In this document: positions 1 through 7,596 of the stretch, piece by piece
Layout of the letters: every line of letters begins with the position of its first letter
Position numbering within the stretch: the first letter of the stretch is position 1
Assembly (NCBI GenBank): GCA_038131695.1
Contig: JAYPQA010000075.1
Coordinates: forward strand, 1 to 46,235
Source of the DNA: JADHLK01 sp038131695
GTDB taxonomy: Bacteria > Pseudomonadota > Alphaproteobacteria > Puniceispirillales > Puniceispirillaceae
Direction of reading: 5' to 3'
DNA length: 46,235 bases
Made by a program: the position numbers and the translations under genes
Notes under the pieces: model-generated
What the model was told of the DNA's origin: nothing
What the model saw: the letters and a program-made list of their open reading frames with translations, nothing else
Database searches by the model: none

Positions 1-1
1 C

Positions 2-583
2 AAGAAATCGGCGCCAAAGGCAGCCGCAAAGAAAGCAGCCCCGGTAAAAACAGACCCGGCAAAAGAACAAGCCGCACAAACAAGCGCACAGGCTGCTGCT
101 GAAAACAACCAGAGCGACGCCCAGCAGGTGCCGCGCCAGCTGGTCATGCACGCCCAATATGTCAAGGATCTGTCCTTTGAAAACCCGAATGCCGCAGAGG
201 TGCTGGCCCAGAATGCCGGCCAGCCCAATGTCGATGTCGGGGTCAATGTCAATGCGGTCAAGCTGAATGAGGAGCAATATGAAATCGCCTTGCGGCTGAC
301 GGCTGATGCCAAGGCTGATGAGACGCAGCTGTTTCTGGTAGAGCTGACCTATGCCGGGGTGGTCTCGGTGCAGGGGGCCAATGAGCAGGAAATCAACCCG
401 ATGGTGATGATTGAGGGGCCACGCCTGCTATTCCCCTTTGCCCGCGCGGTGATTGCCAATATCACCCGGGAAGGCGGCTTTTTGCCCTTGAATATCCAGC
501 CGATTGATTTTGTGGCTGTTTACCGGGCCAATATCGCCGCCCAGCAACAGCAAGCCGCCCAGAACGGCCAAACCCAGCAATAG
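2..583 (+). CDS. secB: SecB protein-export chaperone, 5' end cut by window edge
   Basis: Tetrameric cytosolic chaperone that keeps presecretory proteins unfolded and delivers them to SecA. The core from about residue 43 (VPRQLVMHAQYVKDLSFENPN) carries the SecB opening in which the chaperone says 'QYVKDLSFENP', followed by the conserved GPRLLFPFARAVIANITREGGF stretch split here as GPRLLFPF and REGGFLPLNIQPIDF. The same frame stays open upstream to the first base of the window, giving at least 42 extra residues rich in Lys, Ala and Gln. A GTG at 128 could start a family-length protein of 151 aa, but no clear ribosome site precedes it, so a longer protein starting outside the window is equally possible. 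The tail ends in a Gln/Ala-rich stretch. It converges on dnaQ across an inverted repeat. Identity is firm; the start is not. Confidence 0.93.
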   Translation, partial: KKSAPKAAAKKAAPVKTDPAKEQAAQTSAQAAAENNQSDAQQVPRQLVMHAQYVKDLSFENPNAAEVLAQNAGQPNVDVGVNVNAVKLNEEQYEIALRLTADAKADETQLFLVELTYAGVVSVQGANEQEINPMVMIEGPRLLFPFARAVIANITREGGFLPLNIQPIDFVAVYRANIAAQQQQAAQNGQTQQ

Positions 584-630
584 GCCAGTAATGGGCCAGC
601 AATAGAATTGCAACGGTTCTTTTGATTTGC

Positions 631-666
631 CTGATATGGCTGGCTTTATTTATCCAGCCATATCGG
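631..666. terminator. Inverted repeat between convergent secB and dnaQ, terminator-like
   Basis: GATATGGCTGG at 633-643 pairs exactly with CCAGCCATATC at 654-664 around a 10-base loop. One wobble and one further C-G pair extend the stem at 631-632 and 665-666. It sits between the convergent ends of secB and dnaQ and overlaps the last dnaQ codons. There is no T-run on either side, so this is not a textbook intrinsic terminator. It may serve as a transcript-end or RNA-stabilising hairpin for both genes. Confidence 0.45.
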
Positions 667-1398
667 GTCGGTCACTTTGGTCAGGAAGGCTTCCCAGGCG
701 CGCTTTTCCTCCGGCTTTTCAGGATGCGGGCGCAGCGGGCGCAGCGGCCTGTCCTGGGCCAGCAGGCGGGCCAGCGCATCCGGGCCGTCCGAGGCGGCCT
801 GAGCCGGGGGTGACAGGGCCTGATCAGATACGGGCTGGCTGGCGGTTTTTTCGCTCTCCACCTCTGCCCCCAGTAGATTGGGTTGCCGCCCGCCTTTCAG
901 CTCTATATAGACCTCCGCCAGCAAATCAGCATCTACCAGCGCGCCATGCAAATCGCGGTGACTGTTATCAATACCAAAACGGCGGCACAGCGCATCCAGA
1001 GAGGCCGGCGCGCCGGGAAATTTGCGCCGCGCGATGGTCAACGTATCGATAAGCCGGCCCTGATCCAGCGCAGGCAGGCTGAGGCGGGCCAGCTCTGCAT
1101 TCAGAAAACCGGCATCAAACGGGGCATTGTGAATAACCAGCGGGGCCTCGCCGATAAAATCCAGAAATTCGCCGGATATCGCCTCAAAAACAGGCTTATC
1201 AGACAAAAATTCCTCTGACAGCCCATGCACTTTTTCTGCCTCCAGATCGACCGGTCTTTGCGGGTTGATATAGAGATGCAGCTGGCGGCCAGTTGCCACC
1301 ATATTGACCAGCTCCAGCGCGCCAATTTCCACGATCCTGTGGCCTTCTTCAGCCGACAGGCCGGTCGTTTCTGTATCCAGCACAATCTCGCGCATCAT
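646..1398 (-). CDS. dnaQ: DNA polymerase III epsilon subunit (3'-5' exonuclease)
   Basis: Proofreading subunit of the replicative polymerase core. The 250-aa protein opens with MMREIVLDTETTGLS, holding the first acidic pair of the DEDDh exonuclease fold (Asp8, Glu10). HNAPFDAGFL near residue 90 gives the second acidic motif. HGALVDADLLAEVY near residue 150 supplies the catalytic His and final Asp. The C-terminal 70 residues are Pro/Ala-rich with no clear domain, as expected for the linker and alpha-binding tail. It is the last gene of the leftward run ppdR-maf-coaE-dnaQ, 36 nt after coaE, the usual order beside alphaproteobacterial origins. The frame is intact and of normal length. Confidence 0.95.
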   Translation of the reverse strand: MMREIVLDTETTGLSAEEGHRIVEIGALELVNMVATGRQLHLYINPQRPVDLEAEKVHGLSEEFLSDKPVFEAISGEFLDFIGEAPLVIHNAPFDAGFLNAELARLSLPALDQGRLIDTLTIARRKFPGAPASLDALCRRFGIDNSHRDLHGALVDADLLAEVYIELKGGRQPNLLGAEVESEKTASQPVSDQALSPPAQAASDGPDALARLLAQDRPLRPLRPHPEKPEEKRAWEAFLTKVTDPIWLDK

Positions 1399-1434
1399 TC
1401 CTGCCTGTCCCTAGAGGTTTTCCAGGTGTTTTTC

Positions 1435-2040
1435 CTAGTCTTTTTCCGGATGCCTGAGCCGCGCCAGCCAGCGGCGCAGGCGGCGGTTGGTCTCAGCATA
1501 GCCAAGCGCGGAGGGCAGGGCCAGATCCGCCAGTCTTTTTTTTGTTTCCTGCGGCATCTGTGCCTTGAGGATGCCTGCCAGCTTTTCCCCGGTCATGGCC
1601 GGGCGGGAAAGGGCGCGCTTTTTCTGCACCCGCAGCGGCGCCCAGACACAAATAACAAAATCACAAAAAGCATCGCCGCCCGTTTCAAACAGCAGCGGCA
1701 CATCCAGCACAACAAGGCGGGCACGGCGGCGGCGCTGCCGGGCGAGGAAGCGATCCCGGTCTGCACTCACCAGCGGGTGCAATAGCGCTTCCAGCCGGCG
1801 GCGGGCGGGCGGGTCCTGAAACACCTTCTTGCCCAGAGCCGCCCGGTCAATCGCCCCATTCGCATCCAGCTGCAAGCCGAATTCCGCAGCAACCGGCAAG
1901 ACCGCCGCACCGCCCGGCCCCAACAGGCGATGCACACAGCCATCTGCATCATGCACAGGCAGGCGCAAGCGTCGGCACATATCGGCCACCGTGCTCTTGC
2001 CGGTCGCAATCGACCCTGTCAGCCCGATAATCTGCATCAC
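1435..2040 (-). CDS. coaE: Dephospho-CoA kinase
   Basis: Catalyses the last step of coenzyme A synthesis, phosphorylating dephospho-CoA on the ribose 3'-OH. The 201-aa product starts MMQIIGLTGSIATGKSTVAD, in which GSIATGKST is the P-loop. VVLDVPLLFETG near residue 110 is the conserved CoaE 'DVPLLFE' segment that contacts the acceptor. Its start codon overlaps the maf stop by 4 nt (2037-2040), indicating translational coupling. The frame is intact. The product ends with an Arg-rich segment typical of the family. Confidence 0.95.
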   Translation of the reverse strand: MMQIIGLTGSIATGKSTVADMCRRLRLPVHDADGCVHRLLGPGGAAVLPVAAEFGLQLDANGAIDRAALGKKVFQDPPARRRLEALLHPLVSADRDRFLARQRRRRARLVVLDVPLLFETGGDAFCDFVICVWAPLRVQKKRALSRPAMTGEKLAGILKAQMPQETKKRLADLALPSALGYAETNRRLRRWLARLRHPEKD

Positions 2041-2678
2041 CCAGCCTGCCGCGTCTGCGGGGCCAGACCATATTCGCGCAGCTGCGCCAGCAATTCCAGC
2101 AAGGGCAGGCCCAATATCGAAAACCAGTCACCGGAAATCTTCTGCATCAGCTGGGCTCCCGGCCCCTCAATCTGATAGCAGCCAGGACTGCTCAGGGCTG
2201 CCTCTCCAGCCTGATCAAGATAAGCCTCTATCAAATCCGGGCCCAGCGCACGCAAGACCAGCTGCGGGCGGGCCAGATGGTGCCAGAGCCGCTTGCCCTG
2301 TTTCAGCAGAACCACCGCGGTGGCCAGCTCATGCTCGCGGCCGGACAGCTGCGCCAGCTGGCGGGCGGCTGAGGTCCGATCTGCCGGTTTGGCAAACATT
2401 TCCCCCGCACAGATCAGCAGCTGGTCACAGCCAATGACCAGAGCATCCGGATGCCGGGCCGAAATCGCCTCGGCTTTCAGCTCAGCCAGCAGGACCGCGA
2501 TTTCCGGCAGCGCCAAGCCTTCGGCGCCAGCCCCGGCGCGCACCACCTCCTCATCAATATGGGCAGGCCGGGCGGCAAAAATCAGCCCGGCATTGGCCAG
2601 CATCTGCTGGCGTGTCGGGCTGGCCGAGGCCAGCAGAATCTGTGTATCGGGCAGGGCCCAGCCTACCTCAGGAGGCAT
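2037..2678 (-). CDS. maf: Maf family nucleoside triphosphate pyrophosphatase
   Basis: House-cleaning enzyme that hydrolyses non-canonical or methylated nucleoside triphosphates to monophosphates. The 213-aa protein has the N-terminal ILLASASPTRQQML motif (the family usually has SPRR, so the first Arg is Thr here), IDEEVVRAG, the VIGCDQLLIC segment holding the catalytic-base Asp, and the C-terminal GCYQIEGPGAQLM and FSILGLPLLELLAQL motifs. It overlaps the upstream kinase gene by 11 nt and coaE by 4 nt, so it lies inside a tight operon. Which nucleotide it prefers cannot be read from sequence. The symbol is the family name only. Confidence 0.9.
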   Translation of the reverse strand: MPPEVGWALPDTQILLASASPTRQQMLANAGLIFAARPAHIDEEVVRAGAGAEGLALPEIAVLLAELKAEAISARHPDALVIGCDQLLICAGEMFAKPADRTSAARQLAQLSGREHELATAVVLLKQGKRLWHHLARPQLVLRALGPDLIEAYLDQAGEAALSSPGCYQIEGPGAQLMQKISGDWFSILGLPLLELLAQLREYGLAPQTRQAG

Positions 2679-3534
2679 GGTTTTTCTCCCGCCAGATATT
2701 GTAATGATGGATGATAGCCGCTGCTGTTTCCTCTACCGAGCGGCGCGTGACATCCAGAACCGGCCAGCCATTGGCATTGAACAGGCGGCGTGCCTCCTGC
2801 ATTTCGCGGGTTACCTGATCGAGATCGGCATAAATATCATTGCCCTCATCCGAAAGATGCGCCAGCCGGTTGCGCCGGATCTGGGTCAGCCGCTTCGGGT
2901 CTGAGGCCAGCCCGACGACAAAAATCTGCAAGCCGTTCAGATGCTCAATCGGAAAGGGCACCCCCGGCACCAGCGCATAATTGGCCACCCGGAAACCGCG
3001 ATTGGCCAGATACATGGAGGTCGGTGTCTTGGAGGTGCGCGAGACGCCGATCAGCAGCATATCAGCCCCCTGCAAATTCGCCATATTCAGCCCATCATCA
3101 TGATTGACCGCGAATTCCACCGCCGCCATGCGCTCAAAATAGGCCTTGTCCATGCGATGCTGCGCGCCTGGCCTGTTCATCTCCTGCGTGCCGAAGAGCG
3201 AGCCAAGCAGGGTCACCACCGGGTCCAATACCGAGAGATGCGGAATTGATTGTGCCCGGCAGACAGATTCCAGCTCTTTGCGAATGGTTTGGTCCACAAC
3301 TGAAAATAAGACCACCCCCTTGTCGCGCTCCAGCGCCTTGGCCAGCACCTCAACATGGGCCGGGGTGCGTACCAGCGTCCAGATATGTTCGCTGACCTGA
3401 ACCTTGGGAAACTGCGCCAACGCGGCTCGGGCATATTGATGCACCGTCTCCCCCGTGGAATCAGAAACCAGATGCAGATGGATTGTCTGTTCACTCATGC
3501 TCTCTGACATAACAGGGAAGGCCCGAATTGTCAT
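2668..3534 (-). CDS. ppdR: Pyruvate, phosphate dikinase regulatory protein (kinase/phosphorylase, DUF299)
   Basis: Bifunctional ADP-dependent Ser/Thr kinase and phosphate-dependent phosphorylase that switches pyruvate phosphate dikinase (or PEP synthase) off and on. The product carries LHLVSDSTGETVHQYARAAL at the start of the domain, the phosphate-binding GVSRTSKTPTSMYLAN near residue 155, and GLASDPKRLTQIRRNRL further on, all hallmarks of the family. The longest frame starts at 3534. The third Met (MSEQTIHLHL, 3498) fits family length better and is the likelier start. It is first in the leftward operon ppdR-maf-coaE-dnaQ, reading away from the putative origin. The frame is intact. Confidence 0.92.
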   Translation of the reverse strand: MTIRAFPVMSESMSEQTIHLHLVSDSTGETVHQYARAALAQFPKVQVSEHIWTLVRTPAHVEVLAKALERDKGVVLFSVVDQTIRKELESVCRAQSIPHLSVLDPVVTLLGSLFGTQEMNRPGAQHRMDKAYFERMAAVEFAVNHDDGLNMANLQGADMLLIGVSRTSKTPTSMYLANRGFRVANYALVPGVPFPIEHLNGLQIFVVGLASDPKRLTQIRRNRLAHLSDEGNDIYADLDQVTREMQEARRLFNANGWPVLDVTRRSVEETAAAIIHHYNIWREKNHAS

Positions 3535-3888
3535 CTATTGGCCATTGAAAAACAGCGGGAACAGACTTCTTGCAAAGGGTTTTGCAAGAGGTTGGGGAAA
3601 ACCCCGGCTGGCACGGGATAAAATCCGCAAGGGCCAGAAACTGTCCTGTTTATGCACAGCCGCCAGCCGGGTATGGCACAGGCGGGAGAAATCCGCATCC
3701 ACCAGCTGGCCAAAACGGGGATAAGCAGCAAAACAGCCCGGTCAAGCAGGCTGGACAGGCTGGCCAGAATTGGGGATAAGTCTGGGGATAAAATGCGAAC
3801 AGGATGTTTTCAGATATTTTGTGCCAGTGCTACTAAAGTCTCTAATCTTATATAAATATAATTCTTATTAGTCAGGGAAATAAAATTC
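3535..3888. other. Putative chromosomal replication origin (oriC)
   Basis: Intergenic region between divergent ppdR and hemE, the position of the Caulobacter origin and of many other alphaproteobacterial origins. DnaA-box-like 9-mers are TTATGCACA (3650-3658, + strand) and, in the other orientation, CGGGGATAA (3716-3724), TGGGGATAA (3771-3779) and TGGGGATAA (3783-3791). The last two are 12 bp apart in phase and differ from the E. coli consensus by one base. They are followed at about 3830-3888 by an AT-rich stretch (TAATCTTATATAAATATAATTC) that could be the unwinding element. parS-like sites and parAB lie 3.5-9.5 kb away, as expected. No TTAA-N7-TTAA CtrA site is visible here. The region also contains the ppdR and hemE promoters. 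Confidence 0.7.
3568..3589. promoter_or_regulatory. Perfect 9-bp inverted repeat upstream of ppdR
   Basis: TCTTGCAAA (3568-3576), a 4-base GGGT loop and TTTGCAAGA (3581-3589) form a perfect inverted repeat 34 bp before the longest ppdR start. It could be a protein operator in the ppdR promoter or a hairpin in the ppdR leader RNA. There is no direct evidence for either. Confidence 0.4.
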
Positions 3889-4904
3889 ATGCGACTCTCC
3901 AATTTGCTAAAAGGTGACCGGCAGGCAGGACGTGTGCTCTGGTATATGCGCCAGGCCGGACGCTATTTGCCGGAATACCGGGCTGTGCGGGCTGAGATGC
4001 CTGATTTCATCTCCTTTTGCCTGAATCCAGAAAGGGCTTGTGAGGTCACTCTGCAACCGATAGACCGCTTTGATCTGGATGCGGCTATTATTTTTTCAGA
4101 TATTTTGACCATTCCCTGGCTGTTTGAGCTCAATTTGCGGTTTGAGCCAGGCAAGGGGCCGCTGCTGGATGCAATGGATCATCCGCTTGATATCAACGCC
4201 CAGCTCATCACCGGTCTGGAGCAAGAAATTAGCCCCGGTTGGTGAGGCGGTCAGGCTAACCCGCAGAAAACTGGCCTGTGACAAGGCGTTGATCAGTTTT
4301 GCTGGGGCCCCCTGGACGCTGGCAACCTATATGGCAGAAGGCGGGAGCAGCCGCGACTTTGCCAGGGCAAAATCCTGGCTCTGGTCAGCGCGGGCTGAGA
4401 GTTTGGCGCTGTTTTCCCTGCTGGAAGGGAATGATGCTCGCTTGCTGGTCTTGCAGGCCCGCGCCGGGGCCGATGTGCTGATGTTGTTTGATAGCTGGGC
4501 CGGTGCTGTCCCGGACGCCTTGCGAGAGGATTTTGTCATCAGCCCGGCGACCCGCATTATTGACGGGCTGCGCCAGCGAGGTTGAGCAGCCAGTTATCTG
4601 GCTCGAGGGCTGGGCGGGGTTGCTGGGCTTTGCAGGAGCAGGTGCCCTGTCAGGGTCTGGGGATTGACCAGCATACAAATTTGGCCTGGGCGGCAGAAAA
4701 CCTGCCGGAAAATCTGGTCTTGCAGGGCAATATGGACCGCTGGCCGTGGCCGCGGGCGGGCCGGCGATGCGCGCGAAGCTGGACCAAATTCCTGGCGGCG
4801 ATGGCCAGGCATTATATTTTCAATTTGGAGTCATGGGTTTATGCCGTATGCGCCGGTTGAGAATGTGGCAGAATTGACCCGGATGGTGCCAGGAGCAGGG
4901 CTGA
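3889..4904 (+). pseudogene. hemE: Uroporphyrinogen decarboxylase, frame broken several times
   Basis: HemE removes four acetate carboxyls from uroporphyrinogen III to give coproporphyrinogen III in heme synthesis. The first 115 residues are perfect: WYMRQAGRYLPEYRAVR (the substrate-binding RQAGRYLPEY motif) and DAAIIFSDILTIP. A break near 4233 (CCCC where three C restore the frame) shifts the reading to PVGEAVRLTRRKLACDKALI and ISFAGAPWTLATYM. That frame stops at 4585. Later pieces, NLAWAAENLPENLVLQGNMD, RHYIFNL and PYAPVENVAELTRMV, lie in different frames, so at least four indels are needed. The intended stop overlaps the hemJ start as TGATG. AGGGA at about 3874 is the likely ribosome site. 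Either a pseudogene or a poorly resolved sequence; substitutions are few. Confidence 0.85.
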
Positions 4905-5327
4905 TGGAGTATAGCTGGACCAAGGCGCTGCGATATTTCGGTCATTTGGATGACGGGCGCTGCTCTATCTGCCGCGCCTGTTTGTCTATCAGGCGCTTCG
5001 TTGAGCCGGGCTCGGCATGGGCGAAACCGCTGAAACTGATGCAGCGCCGCCTTTTGAAAGCGATTATGAATCCGGCCATGATACGTAGCTGGGAGTTTCG
5101 GGCTGTGGATACTGGCGGCAAATCTGGCTTTGCTGAAATAGGTCTGGTTAAGCTGGCTGCGGTTGCCAGGCTGACTGGCTGTCACATAGTCTTGCGTATG
5201 CGCCGCCAGCTGGAAGCGAATGATCACAGCCGGTCTGACAGGTTCTGCGGGTCTGGAATGAAGTACCGACGCACTGATGATCGTGATTGTGATTCTGGCG
5301 GTGGTAAAGCCTTTTTGTTGCGGCTGA
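4904..5327 (+). pseudogene. hemJ: HemJ-type protoporphyrinogen IX oxidase, degraded frame
   Basis: HemJ is a small membrane heme protein that oxidises protoporphyrinogen IX. Recognition rests on pieces in three frames: MEYSWTKALRYFG at the start; LYLPRLFVYQA readable near 4960-4995 by changing frame; RRLLKAIMNPAMI (5046-5085) matching the conserved RRLLRAIMNPAMI; and LMIVIVILAVVKPF at 5266-5315, the exact family C-terminus. The frame then ends in CCG and a TGA at 5325. The position directly after hemE and before rho is the usual alphaproteobacterial arrangement. No single frame covers more than a third of the protein, so it cannot be translated as written. Confidence 0.72.
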
Positions 5328-5434
5328 AAGCAACCTTTCGCCAGTTGGGCTTTTGTATTGCTAATTAGAGCCGGTCACAAAAAATACCGCCTTTTTCTTT
5401 TCCCAAAAAATTCTGGTTGCATTGGTGGCAAAAA

Positions 5435-6662
5435 ATGCATTTGCAAAATTAAAACAGAAAAACCCGGCTGGAACTGCTCGCCTATGCAGAAGGGCTTGAA
5501 GTCAAGAAACGCCTCCTACCTGCACGCAGGATGCTGATGTTCGCGATATTGGAAGCGGCTGGCAGAAAATGGGGTTGCCATTCTTCAGCAATATGGCGTT
5601 ATCAAGTGTTGGAGTGTGGAGTTCGGCTTTTGCGCGCGGAATCGAGTATCTTCCTGGCCCCGGATGATATCTATGTCTCGCTTAGCCAGGTAAAACGCTG
5701 GCTTGCGGGTGACACGGTGGAGAAATTCGCCCCGAAGAGGGGGAGCGGTATTTTGCGCCGCTGCGGTCAGATCGATCAGTGAGGATCGGACAGGTTCGGC
5801 ACCGCATCAATTTTGACAATCGACTGCTCTATCCGGATGAAGAAAAGCTGACGATGGAGCTGCCCTACAATCGGATAACGGGGACCGGACCCGCGAGTAA
5901 GTAGTTTGATTTCCCCACGATGGGCCGAGGCATGCCCGGCCTGATCGTGACCCCGCCACGCACCGGCAAGACCATGATGCAAATCCATGGCCCACGCGAT
6001 TACCGAAAACCGCGGAAGTCTATCTGATCGTTTTGCTGATTGATGAACGGCCGGAAGAAGTAACGGATATGCAACGCTCAGTTAAGGGTGAGGTGGTTTC
6101 CTCAACCTTTGATGAACCTGCCGTGCGCCATGTGCAGGTCACGGGATATGAATTGTGAAAGGCCAAAGGCTGGTGGAGCATAAACGATGTGGTGATTCTG
6201 CTGGATTCCATTGCACCGTCTGGCGCGCCTATAATGCAGTGGTTCCCTCTTTGGGCAAGTGCTGACAGGCGGGGTGGGATGCAATGCGCTGCAGCAGCCA
6301 AAGCCTTTCGGCGCGGCGCGCAATATTGAGAGGAGACGGCTCGCTGACCATCATCGCCACCGCGCTGATTGAGACGGCTCTCGCATGGTTGGGGTGATTT
6401 TGGGAATTCAAAGGCACCGGCAATTCTGAAGTGGTGCTGGACCACCAAGCTGGCTGACTTAAGCGGAGTCTTCCCGGCGATTGATGTTACCAAATCCGGC
6501 ACCCGTAAAGAAGAGCTGCTGGTGGATAAGGCGACCTGTCAAAAATGTGGGTTCTGCGCCGCATCCTGATGCAGATGGGGCCGGTCGATGCGATGGAGTT
6601 TCTGGCAGGCAAGATGCGCCGCCAAGACCAATGATGATTTCTTTGAACAGATGAACAGCTAG
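5435..6662 (+). pseudogene. rho: Transcription termination factor Rho, many frame breaks
   Basis: Rho is the hexameric RNA-dependent ATPase that ends transcription. The likely start MHLQ at 5435 leads to PAELLAYAEGLEV with one indel, then LMFAILEAAG and APDDIYVSLSQVKRW from the RNA-binding domain. Later pieces are GLIVTPPRTGKTMM (the P-loop segment), YLIVLLIDERPEEVTDMQRS, VKGEVVSSTFDEPAVRHVQV, DVVILLDSI, FPAIDVTKSGTRKEELLVDK and finally MGPVDAMEFLAGK plus NDDFFEQMNS with TAG at 6660. They lie in all three frames. I count at least a dozen indels in the last 650 nt alone, yet codons between them still spell nearly perfect Rho. It is unreadable as written. A functional copy elsewhere or sequence error are the alternatives to true loss. 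Confidence 0.88.
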
Positions 6663-6752
6663 CCAAGCCCCGGCCCAGCTGCTCATGTAAAATCTCCCGG
6701 ACAAAATCTGCCCGGGAAAATCTGCCGGGGAAAATCTTCCGGCTCACTCCTT

Positions 6753-7302
6753 CTAGCTGGCTGCCGGCAAGGCTTGTGTGTCGGGCGGCTCCTGCAGCCA
6801 GGCTTTGCGTTGCAGATTGGCCGGATCACGCCCCGCGGTCTGGGCCGCCACTATATTGGTTGAGGCCGCCTGTGCTGCTGACCACCCGGTGACAGGGCAG
6901 AATAACCGGCAGCGGGTTGCGCCTGCAAGCCTGGCCAGCCGGGCGCGCCGCCCGCCTGTTCCCCCAGCTTTCCGCCAAATCTGCATAGGAAATCACCTGC
7001 CCGTAGGGAATTCGGGCCAGACAATCCAGCCAGCGCCGGGCGGTTGTGCTCAGGGCTGAAAAATCCAGCGGCAGGGTGAAATCGCGGCGCGTGCCAGCCA
7101 GATAGGCCGCCAGCTGCGCGCATGTTTCCCGTGAAACATCCGGGTTCAGATCGGGCAAATCTTCAGCAAAACCGGCTTCCTGCCAGTCCAGCCGGGCCAG
7201 ACCGTCGCCAGTGCAAACCGGGCGAAACCAGCCTATCTCGCTCTGCAGAACCGGTATCGGCTGGCTGATTCTTTTGCGGCCATCTGCTGGATAATGGACC
7301 AT
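6753..7302 (-). pseudogene. ogt: Methylated-DNA-protein-cysteine methyltransferase, C-terminal frame breaks
   Basis: Suicide repair protein that transfers alkyl groups from O6-alkylguanine to its own Cys. The N-terminal frame starts at 7302. It contains CLARIPYGQVISYADLA and then NPLPVILPCHRVVSSTGGLN, in which PCHRV is the alkyl-acceptor site. The segment before it, where family members read 'AARAVGQACRRNPLP', is garbled (WGNRRAARPAGQACRRNPLP) and fits two compensating indels around 6950-6990. After NQYSGG the frame stops at 6826. The expected tail GRDPANLQRKAWLQEPPD continues in another frame to 6753. A parS-like site lies inside the coding sequence at its DVSRET peptide. It is the only leftward gene in this block. 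No neighbour suggests special regulation. Confidence 0.8.
7123..7138 (-). other. parS-like centromere site inside the ogt-like gene
   Basis: TGTTTCCCGTGAAACA on the + strand differs from the canonical ParB site TGTTTCACGTGAAACA by one base. It lies 4.4 kb before parAB and about 3.3 kb from the putative oriC. On the coding (minus) strand it is TGTTTCACGGGAAACA and encodes the peptide VSRET. It is the exact reverse complement of the site at 11151-11166. Confidence 0.8.
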
Positions 7303-7540
7303 TTTTTCCTCCTTCTTTTCAATCCGAGCCTGGTGTTTCAGGAAAAACCCGGATCAGGGCGGCAGGAGGCACCCTGCCATCTCATCAGACAAAACAGGAA
7401 TTGATACAAGCGCTTGCCAGCACAGGACAAATATTTGATAACAGTCTGGACGGTTACCCGGCGCCTGTCCATCCCCTTGCGGCTAACCCAGTTTGCAAGC
7501 TGGCCGGACAAGTGCCAGGACGCGCCGACACAGAGATTAC

Positions 7541-7594
7541 CCGGAAAGCAACCGCCAGAAAGCAACCGCCAGAAAGCAACTGCCAGAAAGCAAC
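7541..7594 (+). repeat. 14-bp tandem repeat directly before mnmE
   Basis: Three full copies of the 14-mer (C/T)GCCAGAAAGCAAC at 7553-7566, 7567-7580 and 7581-7594 follow a partial 12-base copy at 7541-7552. The last unit ends two bases before the mnmE ATG at 7597, so the repeat occupies the ribosome-binding region. Only the AGAAAG core could act as a weak purine-rich site. Such arrays vary in copy number by slippage. The rest of the 7303-7596 gap shows no other clear element. Confidence 0.85.
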
Positions 7595-7596
7595 TG

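Noticed and set aside
3613..3621. ACGGGATAA as a fifth DnaA box
   Set aside because: It differs from the consensus at three positions, too many to count on its own.
7541..7594. The tandem repeat as a possible CRISPR fragment
   Set aside because: The units are 14 bp and directly adjacent with no spacers, and no cas gene is present.
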